In this document: positions 35,000 to 45,759 of the stretch, in pieces | Numbering within the stretch: the first letter of the stretch is position 1 | Layout: each line of letters opens with the position of its first letter | Translations under genes and position numbers: made by a program | NCBI GenBank assembly: GCA_002633005.1 | Contig: NMRA01000264.1 | Span: 1-64,000, forward strand | Source of the DNA: Phoronis australis | Lineage: Eukaryota > Phoronida > Phoronidae | Length of the DNA stretch: 64,000 nt | Reading direction: 5' to 3' | The notes under the pieces: generated by a model | Databases searched by the model: none | The model's input: the letters and a program-made list of their open reading frames with translations, nothing else | Told to the model about the DNA's origin: nothing

Positions 35000-36320
35000 G
35001 AGAATTGAGGGGTATGAGGGAGTTAACTGAGTTAGAGTGACGAGATGGATATGACAAGTTATGAATGAGACGAAAACTGTTAGGGTGAGATTTAGGGATG
35101 AGGGCAAGGGGTGACGAAGAGAAAAGGGGGAATGGGGGGATGGGAAGGGACCGGCATAGCGACCCAGCAGAACCTCAGTCTGTATTTTCTGAAAGGTAAC
35201 TTCGGGATTACGTAGAGCTGATGGGTGGTTGGTGGGGGGATTGGAGTGAGATATCGGGGAGGCGCCGAGTCTGAAACCAAAAGAGAAACCATTGATAAGC
35301 TCCTTAGTCGAGAGGGAGTCATAACCTGAAAGGAGAGGTTTAAGTTTGCTTACTTTTACGGTTGTTGGGATACCTGGCATGTGGGTTGGTGGTTTTGGAG
35401 GTGCATGACCGCGCTGGGTGGTTGGCGCCGCAGAAGCCACAACGATGCTGGTATCGGCAAAGGGGAAGGTTGCAGGACTGGTCGTTGAACTTCCAGCAGA
35501 TACCTGTGGGGAAAGAGTTGGGTTAGGGGTTGGGGCACGGGGGCCTCGAAAAAATGTGGAGGTGGATGAGCCCTGACGAAAGGACTGACTGTTGGTTGGG
35601 TGGCGTTGGATCTTGTTGAACTTGAGGCAAACTTGGCGCCACAGGCTACAGTGGATGTGGTCCCACTCGAAGGGGAAAGAAGACCGGAATTTCCTGAAAT
35701 GGGTATCATAAAACAAGGCTGCAGTGTGTGTTGCAGTCATGAACTATGGTCGAATACTTTGGGAGCTTAGGGGCATCCTGTGGAAACTTCTGGACCAGGA
35801 TGGACTGGAAAATATTGAACGCCTGGGTCCACTGCAGAATGGATGAGATGGCCTTTGGACGTGCAGAGCTGGAAAAGCTGGAGACAGAGGGAGTGGAGGA
35901 GGCGGATGGCTCACCTGAAAGGAGAGAAGAAAAGTCAATGAACTCGTTGTTGAGGATGCGTTGACGAATTTTGGAGTCGACGTGAAACCCCAGAGGCAAT
36001 GACACATACAAATTATTTGAAGAAGGGTCAATACCCGAAAAAGACGGAGCGGTAGTCGCATCGGAGGCAGAAGGTGGGGCAGTGAACGTCGGCTGGGAGG
36101 GGTAGATCGGAAGTGACGGGTCCAGCGGCTGGCTAACGGTGAGCGGCGGAGCGGTAGAATCTGCGTCATAGAGCCGTTTCAATTCTGCAGCCAGCTTCGC
36201 ATAGTCAATGACGGGCGGCGATGGCTGGATTTCGGATGTTGCTGGTGGCGCAGGTGGAGGACGCGCGAAGGGACTTGCAGACTTGCGGGTGGATGCCCTG
36301 GTGGCTTTCTTGGGTGCCAT
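35000..36320 (-). pseudogene. Gag-like region of the Ngaro-like element, frameshifted
   Basis: The likely start is the Met at 36320 (MAPKKATRASTRKS), a basic N-terminus followed by a Pro/Ser/Thr-rich tract. A helical segment with LQWTQAFNIFQSILVQKFPQ follows near 35850-35800. A frame change at about 35740 links to a second frame with YDTHFRKFRSSFPFEWDHIH and then low-complexity Pro/Ser sequence down to 34925. No zinc knuckle is obvious. The position between the repeat region and RT is that of gag in this class. Confidence 0.65.
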
Positions 36321-36439
36321 GCTGGAAAAGGAAAAACATACTGAGTAGACCACTGGGGGGAAAAACCCAGGGTGGCGACCCCTGGGAGGGGACAACCGCC
36401 AAAGGGGAATGAGTAAAAAATGGAAAGTACAGGGGATAT

Positions 36440-36870
36440 AATCATCCCGAGAGGGAAGACAGAACCTCGTCGTGGAAACACCGCCGGAAGTAGTGGTTAG
36501 AACAGGGTATTGTAAGGCCCCCTGCAGGCAAACCGCCGAAATAGAATTGAGCGAGCGAGGTATTAAAATAGTGGAAACAAGAGGTACAATCCCTAGGAGG
36601 GATAGAGAAATAACTAGAGGGCTATGTAAGCCAGAACAAGGAGAAACACCTCCAAGTAACCGCCGAAATAATGTATAGTTGGCAGGGATTAAGCCCCCCT
36701 GAGGGCAAACCGCCGAAAGTGAAAGAATTGAGAGAGGAGGCGAATATGGGGATATAATAATCCCATCAGGAAAGAACCTCGTTGAGAATACCGCCGAAAG
36801 GAGAGATTAATATGACAGGGCATTATAAGGCCACCTGTAGGCAAACCGCCGAAAATGAATACTTAGAACG
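36440..36870 (-). repeat. CCGCCGAAA-ended tandem units in the Ngaro-like element
   Basis: Six copies of (A)CCGCCG(G)AAA occur near 36481, 36532, 36659, 36710, 36791 and 36845. Two kinds of unit alternate: one with GGATATAAT-ATCCC and GAACCTCGT, and one with CAGGG-TTAAGGCCCCCTG followed by GGCAAACCGCCG. Each carries a short self-complementary stretch. The position between the SGNH fragment and gag suggests the terminal or split direct repeats of a tyrosine-recombinase retrotransposon. Confidence 0.55.
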
Positions 36871-36962
36871 AGGTGTAAAGTAGGGGTCCAGGATATAACG
36901 ATACAAAAAGTACCAGGAATAACTGGAAGGAAAGGGGAGGGGAGCGGGAAGGGGGGGCCGGA

Positions 36963-37440
36963 CTAGAGGGTGAGAAGGCCCAGTTCGCGAAGGTGGTGAC
37001 CAATGGCCACGCAAATGCTGAAGGCGTGTTTATGAAGGCCAGAGTGGTTAAAGTGGATCCCGTCCGTAGAGGTGGTTGGGGTTAGCCCAGAAACCTCCCT
37101 TGTGAGTCCAAAAATAAATGTGGGGCTCATGGGACAGGAGGGATTTAAGGGCTGAGTTGAACGCGAGAAGGCGAGAACGAAAACGCCTACCGGCGTGTAA
37201 TCCGTGAAACGCCTGTCCGACGAGGACACGACGGACGTCGTACGCAATTAACAAAAAACGGGCGAAAGAAACGAGGTGGGAGGCCAAGGCGTGGGGTGCG
37301 ATGGAGGTGGAGTGGAGGTCATTCCCTCCGATCTGGAGAAAAACAAGGTCGGGAGGGGAACGTGGAAGGGAACGGGTGGCCGGTTGGATGGACTTAGGGC
37401 CGGGGAGAAGGGTCCCGCCCGGATATGATTTGTGGAAGAG
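36963..37440 (-). pseudogene. SGNH-hydrolase fragment of an Ngaro-like element
   Basis: On the minus strand the frame reads PPDLVFLQIGGNDLHS (block III, GxND) near 37350-37305 and, after a shift near 37085, DGIHFNHSGLHKHAF (block V, with the Asp and His of the triad). Block I (GDS) is missing: the frame begins in the flanking host repeat, so the 5' end was lost at the element border. SGNH hydrolases are esterases with a Ser-Asp-His triad; some Ngaro elements carry one of unknown function. Its position upstream of gag is unusual. Confidence 0.7.
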
Positions 37441-38680
37441 CTGATAGTCAATATTGTTTATGACCAATCTCGGTGAAAAAAATAACAGAGCCTGGTGTCA
37501 AGCAATAAAGAGCTGTTCGATCTTCTCAGATCTACGGCGGCGGGATAGTCTCTAATTCAAGTAAGGATTAAAGTGGGTGTCAAAAGTTAGCTCAGGAGGG
37601 TTCAGGGCAGTTTTTAAGTAAATGATTGAAAATGTGACTCATATGAGCTAAAAGAAATAATGTAAATAAGACATTTGTATTCTGAACTGAGAACGTCTCC
37701 AAACCAATTCAGGTGCCCCCTCCGTAAACGCAATAAAATCGCAAAGACGCAAGATGTAAAATCATGTTTAGTTAAAAAAATAGGGTCGACTTCATTTCGG
37801 TTATAAAAAGTTCGCGCAACCCGCAGTATGGCATATATCGTCTGGCCATGAAGAAAAAATGAAAGAGTTTAGGCTTCACCAAGTTTTAATGCACAAAACA
37901 AGATATGCAAACACTGTTTAGTTAAAGAAATTCCTTTGACTTGATTTCAGTTTTAAAAAGTTCGTGTAACGACTCTTAACATTTACTAATTCAATGAAAA
38001 CGTGCTGCTTAATGACGAGCCTTCATCTGACGCAGTCACGCTGGCAGTTGTGTTAAAGTGAATCTTCAAGAAACTAGACCACGTTTAAGTTGAGAAACTT
38101 TCTGAGACCAAATTACTATCTGAAAACCTTATCAAATTTTGAGCATCGGATGATATCTCACAACTGCGTGCACAATTTTCCACCCCCGGGCTCCGCCGAA
38201 TAAAGTGCAGTTGTAGCATCAGAGTAACGTTAATAACCCTGGGATGACTTGGAGGACGTTTTGACGGAGAGCTGTAGTTTGCTTTGTTTATCTCGTTATT
38301 TCTGATAGATATCACAGAACTAAAATGAACAGTATTCAGTTTAACCCTCATCGAAACTCGTTAATTGATGCAGGAACCTGTGACGAACGTGGAAAACAAT
38401 AAAATATTGGACAGCTTATTCTAATTTTCTGTGGTTTTCGTGCACAGAATTCGATGATATATATCTGCAAAATCAGTGTTAGGGTGCTTCATATTGCTTT
38501 GTATCAAACTGTAATATATTGCCTTGCGTTGTGCTGTACTGTATCGCACCTTATTTTATTTTATCGTATTGTACTGTATTATTGTATTGTACCTTGGTTT
38601 GTATTTTGTTGAACTGCATTTGTCATTTTATATTTTTCAACACAGTCGAAGTTGTATAACTAAAGTAACCGTTGGTCGCT
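37440..38680. repeat. Decayed K/P-locus unit with relic exon
   Basis: Matches 54414-56760 apart from an insertion there. It includes a remnant of the K terminal exon start near 37820-37858 (minus strand, splice acceptor side) without the cysteine core. TTGTA-rich sequence lies at 38500-38610. No intact gene. Confidence 0.6.
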
Positions 38681-38814
38681 ATCAAGTTAACTTATGATTT
38701 AGACCGCTTTCCATTGTTAATCTGGTTTCAATTTTAGTTTTGCTCGGTTTAGAAATGATGTTTGGACTATGGAAGAACTGACAGTCTCGGCAGTGTTTGA
38801 GACCATCTTCGGTG

Positions 38815-38823
38815 TATAAAAGG
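38815..38823 (+). promoter_or_regulatory. TATA box on the plus strand of a K-type unit
   Basis: TATAAAAGG, matched by CATAAAAGG near 57227, CATTAAAGG near 40923, TATAAAAGG at 60321-60329 and CATAAAAGG near 61347. A conserved CAGAGCCTGATATCAAGCAATAA follows about 30 bases downstream. At 38947 and 57342 a donor (ATAACG|GTAAGTGT) closes the putative first exon. It points against the K genes, implying a separate plus-strand transcript. Confidence 0.45.
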
Positions 38824-39231
38824 ACACGCCATGAAAACATAACTCTACAGAGCCTGATATCAAGCAATAATGAACTGTCAGTTCTTCCCAAACACACGAA
38901 TCGTCTCCAATTCGAGTATGGATCAAGTTAAAACCAGATTTATAACGGTAAGTGTCCTAAGTCAAAATTATGGACGCAGGGTTCAGAGCACTTTTAAGTA
39001 ATGATCGAGAATGTGACACATATGAGCTAAAAAGAAATAATGTAAATGAGATATTTATATTCTGAACTGAGAATGTCTCCCAACCAATTCAGGTGCCCGT
39101 TCCGTAGGCGCAACAAACTCGTGAAAACGTAAGGTCACGCAAGTCTTCGCCATGCATTGCAGGAAAAGCCCATGATCGTACTAAATTTACTCGCGACATT
39201 GTTGCAACTCCGGAACTCAACCTGGCATTCA

Positions 39232-39331
39232 TCAAGATCTGCATATTCCATGTCTACATCTAAGATAATTGAAGCAACAGTCCCAACTAAAGCGACACCA
39301 CCCGCCGTAAAACGAACATCGTCGTCTCGTC
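39232..39331 (-). pseudogene. Family K terminal exon, orphan copy at 39 kb
   Basis: Acceptor TTCTTCAG| at 39332, an open frame of 32 codons and a stop at 39232. The pattern C-x6-C-x5-CC-x5-C-x4-C is intact and the N-terminus is Arg-rich. No signal-peptide or propeptide exon can be found in the following 1.5 kb, where sequence of another repeat begins near 39.9 kb. The exon is well preserved but should be silent unless spliced from elsewhere. Confidence 0.65.
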
Positions 39332-39565
39332 CTGAAGAAAAAAAACGAAAGAATTTAGACTTCACCACGTTTTGAAACACAAACAAGATAAAAAAGCATG
39401 TTTTGTTAAAGAAACTATTTCGACTACTACGATAATGTTAACTACCATGTAATGCAATTTCACTTAACTGTCGTGTCCGTGAGGAGTCGCTCGTTATCTC
39501 TAAGTTGATTTTAACTGACAAAGGAGCGTGAATTACTAACAGCCCTGCTTTCTTGCAATGTTCAG

Positions 39566-39710
39566 GTCGTTGTGGTTTCCGTCATTTATACTACGTCAAA
39601 AGTTTATGGATGCCGGTGAAAAAAATCATCGAACTGGTGTGTCAAGTCAATACAAACACATAGATGCAATTTGTTTGTGTTGACCCTGATGACTCTATTT
39701 GCCAAAAACA
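39566..39710 (+). pseudogene. Candidate plus-strand Cys exon M, damaged copy
   Basis: Homologue of 57965-58116 after an acceptor TTGCAATGTTCAG|. Two small indels partly compensate each other, and one Trp codon has become TAG. See the 58 kb copy. Confidence 0.3.
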
Positions 39711-41172
39711 GGAAATAGTCATTCTCGTTTTGACATTTTCGCGATCGCTACAAAAATGTGATTTTCCTCTTCCATTCACGTTTGTGGTGGGCATTGTAAC
39801 TGAGCCTAACTGAAAGACACAAGGACATGCATAGGAACTTCAGATGACTAACTTTTATTGTACATTCGATCCATTTTTGGATTTAATTGGATCTATTTGT
39901 TAAAAAGTCGGTGGTCGGAAATCGGTAAATATATACAGATACTTTTTTATTATGGCTGTTTTTTCCAAATGTTTCCACAAATATTACATTTTGAGTCTCT
40001 TTGGGACATCCAGCGTTGGTGTGTGTCAATATTACGGCTTTCCAGAATGGCACCAAGTAGTCTTTATTCGCATCAGTGAACAAACAGTTAAAGCAGACAT
40101 TCGTAACAACCGATGTTTCATAGCGATGATAATTCATAACTGAGACGTCAGTGGTGCTTAGAATTATTTTGTAATAGGACTTATACTGTGTTTTGTTGTA
40201 TTGTACTGTGCTTTGTACCGTGATGTACCCTTGAATGTCTTTCGCTGTTTGTATGCTGTTAAATGGCTTTCAACGTCGTGTAAGTAAATGGCCGTTTTCT
40301 TTTTACACGGCTACAAGTGAGACTTTGGCTTAGTTTTATTTTAGACCACTTTCAGCTTTAAAGTTGGCCTCAAAATGTCCTTACCTATGTGAGAAATGAT
40401 TTCTGGGCTATGGGCGAACTGACATTTCGGCAGTGCTTTACAGAATGGCACCAAGTAGTCTTTATTTGCGTCCGTGTACAGTTACAAGAAGATATTCGTT
40501 GTAGTCGATGATTCATAACTGAGACATCAGTGGTGCTTCGTATTACTTTGTATCAAATTGTAATGGACCTTATACGGAGTTGTATTGTGTTGGATTGTAT
40601 CGCATTGTATTGTATTATATCATTATGTACTGTGTTACATTGTAATGTATTGCACTGTGTCATGTATCGTGATGTAGGGTCTACTGCTGAATGCCCATCT
40701 TTGTTTGTACGTCATATTATGGTTTTAAACGCAGTCAACTTTTAGTTCAGTAACTTAAATGACCGTAATCGGCTACAAGTCAGACTTTGGCTAACTTGTA
40801 ATTCATACCACTTTCCGCAATAAAATTGGCCTAAATTTTCCTTACTCATGCAGATGAGAAATGATTTCTGAGCTATGGAATATTCGACATTTTTGCGGTG
40901 TTTGAAACCATGCTCTGCCCATTAAAGGATACGCCGTACAAAACAAAACAGATCTGAGACTGATATCTAGCAATAAGATACTTTCAGTTCTTCTCAATCC
41001 CAGGAATCGTCTCTAATTCGAGCAAGGAACCTGTAACTAAAACCGGATTTAAGTCGGTTCGTGTGCTAAGTCGATCGAAATGTTTTGTGCAAAAGGCCGG
41101 TTTAGAACAATTTTTAAGCATAACTGAGAATGTGGCATATAAAAGCTAAAAAGAAATAATCAATACGGAACA

Positions 41173-41178
41173 TTTATT
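41173..41178 (-). terminator. KA polyadenylation signal
   Basis: AATAAA about 180 bases after the KA stop codon. The KB equivalent has degenerated to ATATAAA. Confidence 0.6.
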
Positions 41179-43805
41179 TTCTGAACAGAGCGTCTCTCAA
41201 TCAATTCAGGTGCACGATCCGTAGACGTAACAAACTCGCGAAACGCAAGATCACGCAAGTCTTCGCGAGCTATTACAAAGCAATACAAGCAAAGCATGTG
41301 ATCCTAATAGCTTCATTTGCGAGATTCTTGCGTCTACAGAACTTAGTCCGGCATTCATCTAGATCTGCATCGTCCGTATCTACATCTAAGATAACTGTAA
41401 CAACAGTCCGAATCATAACTGCACCACTCGCCATATGACGAACATCGTCGCCTCGCCCTGAAGAAAAATCAAAACAATTTAGGCTTCATCAAATTTTGAT
41501 ACACAAAACACGATAAGTGAAGCATGTTTAGTCAAAGAAAATGTTTCGTCTTCGTTTTTGTAAAAATATTCGTGTAACGAATAGTCTTAACCCTTAACAC
41601 TGTGAGAGTGTGTACTGGGTCCTAGCGTTAATCAATTTAGTGAAAATGTATTCCCAAATGGTGGTCTTTCAACATGCACTTTTTAATGAACAAAATAAAA
41701 AAGCATCCAAATGTACACCAAAGATGAATTATAAGAAATCTCTTTTTTAAGAATTTAAAAATAGTGTTTACAGAAAAGGTAAATGCACGCAGGTTTGCAA
41801 TTTTCGAAGTCTTCCAACTGTATTGAGATATTTCGTGTTTGCAGAGTGCAACTGAAAGACGCACAGATGCGAATTCTCCCGGGCTACAAATAACTAGCTT
41901 TTGCATTTTTAAATTAAAATGGATTTCTTATTGAAAAGCGTATGGCTTTAAATCAATAGACCTATATAACTATTTCGGAAAACGGTTGTTTTTTTCAGAA
42001 ATTTCCACAAAATCAACAGTCTAAAATAGACATGACGTCTGTTAGGAATATCCGGCATTGGTGTGTGTCAATATCACGGTTTTCCAGAATGGCACCAAAT
42101 AATCTTTATTCGCATCAGTGTACAGATAGTTAAAGAAAACATTTGTTGCAATCGTTGTTCGTTATTTTTCGTGATGATGGCTATTGACATTTGGGACACC
42201 AGTGAAGGATCATTTGAAAACTTGACTGAAATACGTAACCTGCTCACATTTACCCAAAATGTGTTTTTGCGAAGGCAACATAAGGTTGAATTCGATACAT
42301 CCAGATTTACGTGTCATAACTTTGTAGAAGTGCAAGGAACTTTACGAATACCTTGCATCGAAATCGCAATTACGGTCAAGTTACCTGGAGAGTTTGTTGT
42401 CGTCCATATCGTTCTGATCCTGTGTCACTAAAAGAAAGAAAATCATCAAAGTTTTGTGAATTTGTAGGTTTTTGTGAGTCTACGTTTTTGTGTTTTTAGG
42501 ACTCGGGAAAGACAAGAACTACGCTAAAACCTGTTAGAAGGTATCCACGCCCTTGGTGGAAATTCCGTTACGAACAAGAACATCGACACCATCGGCTACT
42601 CAAGGCAACGTTTCAGAATTTATTGGGCTGCCAACCATAGAATTTTGAATTCGAAAATGGCGCATGTATGCATTGACTCTGACTTGAGTTCGTAAGGGTA
42701 ATGGAATCCTATCACTGTAAAGAATATTATGAGTTCGATTACATGAAATATGTTTTTTAGCCAGCTAATTAGGGCGACAAGTAACTTTAAGTATTCTAGA
42801 CGGTAGACAAAGCCATGGACACGGGTGTTGACAATGAGTTTAGAAGGCTTGCTAAATAATGGGTATTTAATTTTCTTTACGTACGGAGCTAGTGTTCTTT
42901 TTGACAAAGAGCCACGAGCTGCGTTAGGCTTAACTGTAAGATTAGTGGAAGTTCAGATAACACCATTTACATCTTAGTTCACGTTCGGTTTTGTCCACGC
43001 TGCTGACGTAGATATTTCCATTTTCCGACTTACCAGCACAAGTGTAATTCAACAGAAGCACAACGACAAGAATTACGAAGACCTTCTTCATTCTCAAGCT
43101 TGGATCGACTTCCGCCTAAAGACAAATTTGAACTTTCAAAGTGATTACTACCGTAAACGGGGTGGGAAGATTATTTGATTGAATGGGTCCGCCTGTCTGT
43201 CTATCTGTCTGTCTGCCCAGTAATTCAAGTGCTCCATTATTAGACTGGGTTGGATTTACAATTAACTTTATTCTCCACTAGAGATAACTTCAGGCCGAAT
43301 TCATACTTTAATTCTCCATGAAACCCGAGAGAATAATGCTGAAAGGATACTAAACCCTGTGTTAGTGAAGTTGTGCGAAATTGTTTCCGCCACCTGTTAT
43401 ATTTCCCTGGAAAGATGAAAGCTAAAACTCAGTCCTTACTGAGTCACAAAAAGGATCCGGTGGAGGCGCAGACTCTCCCACAGTGGTCCAATTTAACCTA
43501 TTTTGTAAGGAGTTGTCGTCGTCTTTATGGTATTTTTTGTTTCAAACGTGCCTACGGGCTCAGACGCTATGTTTCACTGCGACGCAATGGTTTGCGTGAA
43601 CAAATTCCTGGATGGGAAAGTATCCATCACCCGAATTATGCATTTTTCATGTGTTGCCGGAGATAACTGAACTCTGTGCACAGTTCTTGTCCGAAACTTC
43701 GATACATTTAAATATAAAATTTGCCTACCTTAATAATGCTTTGAAGTTGAATTTCAGTTTGAAGCCTGAAGTCGATTTTCACATATGAAAGGCCCGCTTT
43801 ATATA
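41173..43805 (-). CDS. Family K secreted cystine-knot peptide gene KA, complete
   Basis: Four exons on the minus strand. A TATA box (TATATAAA, 43798-43805) precedes an untranslated exon ending at 43729 (donor GTAGGC). Coding exon 1 (43034-43115, ATG at 43091) gives a signal peptide starting MKKVFVILVVVLLLNY, with donor G|GTAAGT. Exon 2 (42385-42427, 43 nt) adds an acidic propeptide containing DQNDMDDNK. Exon 3 (41355-41457) supplies an Arg-rich junction and the six-cysteine core C-x6-C-x5-CC-x5-C-x4-C. Phases 1 and 2 match exactly, giving 67 residues. AATAAA follows at 41178-41173. The product should be secreted, cleaved after basic residues and folded as an inhibitor cystine knot. Target unknown: toxin, defence or signalling peptide are all possible. 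Confidence 0.85.
41355..41457 (-). CDS. KA coding exon 3: mature cystine-knot domain
   Basis: Acceptor TTCTTCAG| at 41458, 33 codons and TGA at 41355. It begins Ala-Arg-Arg-Arg before the first Cys, a likely processing site. The six cysteines have canonical knot spacing, with Tyr/Trp/Gly residues between and a CRYGRC end. Strongly basic. Confidence 0.85.
42385..42427 (-). CDS. KA coding exon 2: acidic propeptide
   Basis: Flanked by TTTCTTTTAG| and |GTAACTTG. It enters in phase 1 and leaves in phase 2. Five of its 13 complete codons are Asp/Glu or Asn-Asp pairs, contrasting with the Arg-rich terminal exon. The exon is present with two changes at 62784-62826. Confidence 0.8.
43034..43115 (-). 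CDS. KA coding exon 1: signal peptide
   Basis: Acceptor GTCTTTAG| at 43116, 24 untranslated bases, then ATG at 43091 and 19 codons of a classical signal peptide (basic KK, hydrophobic core, Thr-Cys-Ala end). It ends in phase 1 at a consensus donor. Confidence 0.85.
43370..43670. other. Upstream region of KA, shared with KB
   Basis: Nearly identical to 63735-64000. A plus-strand frame runs through it (97 codons from 43373), but one-base indels between the copies shift it, so I treat it as an intron or regulatory part of the K gene. Confidence 0.5.
43798..43805 (-). promoter_or_regulatory. KA promoter TATA box
   Basis: TATATAAA on the minus strand, about 70 bases upstream of the donor that ends the untranslated first exon. 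The predicted start is near 43770. Confidence 0.6.
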
Positions 43806-44049
43806 GTCGCGCAAGTCTCTCTGGTTAAGGAATTGAATTATTGAAAACGAGGTAATCAAGTAATACAGTCTAATTTTTGTTACTAAATTGTCCTCCCAAA
43901 ACGTAAAATTACACCCATTTCACTCTATTAGTGGTATTAGCTGTATGCGAATTTCGTTTGATCCTTTTGATTCCTGTTTGCAGAACAGTGAACGCTTAGC
44001 ACAAGAGTGCTTTGTTAGACTCTTATTTACAATTTGTAATTTTAGAAAT

Positions 44050-44680
44050 ACAGAAACGGTGCTAGATCGGTCAACGAACGGACAATAGCTATAGCGTGTA
44101 AATACGCAAATAACGCTTTTGTTTGGATATCTAGAATTTACGTAATTTGATAACCACCGAGCTTGCAGAAATGACAGCGTTGGTGCGAAAGAAAACATGA
44201 CGCGAATATTTGTATATCAGTTTCCTGTTAGCGCTTGTATGCATTTTAAGCCTCGGAGCTCAGGTCTAATAATTAAGTGAAACAAACTGCTTGTGTTGCC
44301 ATTGTTCTTGTAAAAAAAATTTGCAAAATCACGCAAGCGAAAAGCGTGCTTCGGAAATGTCATGAGAATTGTTGTAAAATAAATTTGAAACGAAGTCGAG
44401 CGTAGGACTGCAATAAAATTTGAACTGAACATGCCCAGTAATGTCGTGGTTGGTCGGGGCTCGCCAGACAAGCGCTCGATTTCGTTCCCAAACACTTTCT
44501 AGAGAGGTTAGTTACTCTTCTAATGAGACTCACTTCTTCAACTCTTTTTCTCAGTATGGCCCTTGACTTTTTTCACACCGGGTTTGATTAGCCGACAACA
44601 CACAGCACTCATCGTCAATTTTCACGGCTCCCAGAGGAGCTGATGATTTCGCTGCCTCGATTTCAGCTAACATTGTTAGG
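44050..44680. repeat. Duplicated block, partner at 52050-52660
   Basis: Shares 'ggtgcgaaagaaaac', 'gttggtcggggctcgcca', 'gcgctcgatttcgttcccaaacac' and 'caccgggtttgattagccgac' with the second copy. The very conserved core (44450-44600) lacks a frame that is open in both copies. Function unknown. Confidence 0.6.
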
Positions 44681-45432
44681 AATCATCGGTTTCTAACAAT
44701 AACTTCAAAAAGTGAATCCCATCCAAAACATTCCCCACAATGCAATTTAACCTTTGAGTGAAAGTATACTGAAAGTGAAAACCAAATATAGAGCTCGTCA
44801 AGTTCAGACTTACCTGTCTATCGTCAATATACTGAGTCGTTCTTTGCCGGATCCGACCTTATTCTCGCGTTAGTTAAATTCAGTACGCATAGAAATAGTC
44901 ACGTCACAAGATCACAGGTTTTTTGGTCATGTGACCGATAATTTATGTACTTGAGACAAAAAACAGAAATGGAGATAATTGCAGTTTTGGCGGAGTATTT
45001 ACATCCAATCAATTATTTTATACTAGCTATTTCCATACACATTGTTCAGACCCTTAGCTTCCGTCGTTTTAACAATCATTATGTAAGTCGGTTGTCCAAT
45101 GGCGATGTAGGCCTATAGCGTACAAGCTAACGTTGGATGCGAGACAAGTTGACACTGAACTGAGGACCACTTACTCAGTGTCCCTGCAAATGGGTTAAAT
45201 GACTGCAATTACTTTGCCAACTGCCTGTTTTTAGTGGAACTTCCAGCTTTTTGAATATTTGTTCCGCCACCCGCTGCAGCGTACATCCTGTTTTTTCCAC
45301 ACGAGAACCAATTCATGAGTATTCGTATAGTTTGTGCTTTTCCACACAATACCACCAACGACGTACTGTTTGTAAAGCTTGCTTCTCGCAAAACCAACTT
45401 GCTGTAAACCTCTTACATGCGTATTTGGTTAA

Positions 45433-45669
45433 TGTACGTTGTGTCGCGCCAACTACGGAGCGTCTTGCAGCGGCACATCTATCCTAAACTGCTGTTATCC
45501 GCACACATGGAGGCCCGACAACAACAGTGTGGGCTCGCAGTTGTATTGCGTTGAAGGATTCTGTGATGCTTGCGCCAAATCTGGACAAAAATATTCCACG
45601 AACGTACCGTGCTGTGGTGGTTTGACGTGTACTGCGAACACGGGAAGTGCCAACCAGTATTGTAGATGA
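45433..45669 (+). pseudogene. Two-domain cysteine-rich terminal exon, related to family P
   Basis: An open frame ending in TGA at 45667 with 11 cysteines. The first module has C-x7-C-x7-CC-x17-C-x4-C, the second C-x12-CC-x4-C-x10-C. The phrases CRANYGASC and PCCGGLTC parallel the first and middle parts of the family P mature peptide, so the two are probably related. AATAAA follows at 45716-45721. A stop (TAA, 45430) lies just upstream in frame and no AG acceptor falls between it and the first Cys, so the 5' splice connection is broken or missing. No signal-peptide exon was found upstream. Confidence 0.55.
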
Positions 45670-45715
45670 ATTGTAATTTTGATTGTGGCTTTTAATTTTC
45701 TGTAGCTGTTCAGTG

Positions 45716-45721
45716 AATAAA
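45716..45721 (+). terminator. Polyadenylation signal after the two-domain exon
   Basis: AATAAA 47 bases after the stop codon. Confidence 0.6.
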
Positions 45722-45759
45722 ACAGTATAATGATCTGCTTATGCATATTTGGAATTTTG

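Larger units (their letters stand above)
32450..37435 (-). mobile_element. Ngaro/DIRS-like tyrosine-recombinase retrotransposon
   Basis: Minus-strand coding order is SGNH hydrolase fragment, repeat region, gag, RT/RNase H, tyrosine recombinase. The combination of RT with a tyrosine recombinase and no integrase defines the DIRS order; an SGNH hydrolase is known from Ngaro elements. The right border cuts into the same duplicated sequence that is uninterrupted at 54414 (GAGCTGATAGTCAATATTG). The left border lies in the sequence equivalent to 53875. The host bases between those points are absent, so the element replaced about 540 bases or flanking deletions followed insertion. There is no target duplication, as expected for this type. 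Multiple frameshifts indicate a dead copy. Confidence 0.8.

Noticed and set aside
42063-42431. Plus-strand frame of 122 codons in the KA intron
   Set aside because: The 62.5 kb copy has a one-base indel that breaks it. It overlaps the K propeptide exon on the other strand.
43373-43666. Plus-strand frame of 97 codons upstream of KA
   Set aside because: The near-identical copy at 63.8 kb is frameshifted, so there is no sign of selection on the protein.
44217-44680. Minus-strand frames in the duplicated block, one with a Cys-Cys pair
   Set aside because: The 52.5 kb copy has an early stop and differing frame, so conservation is at the DNA level only.
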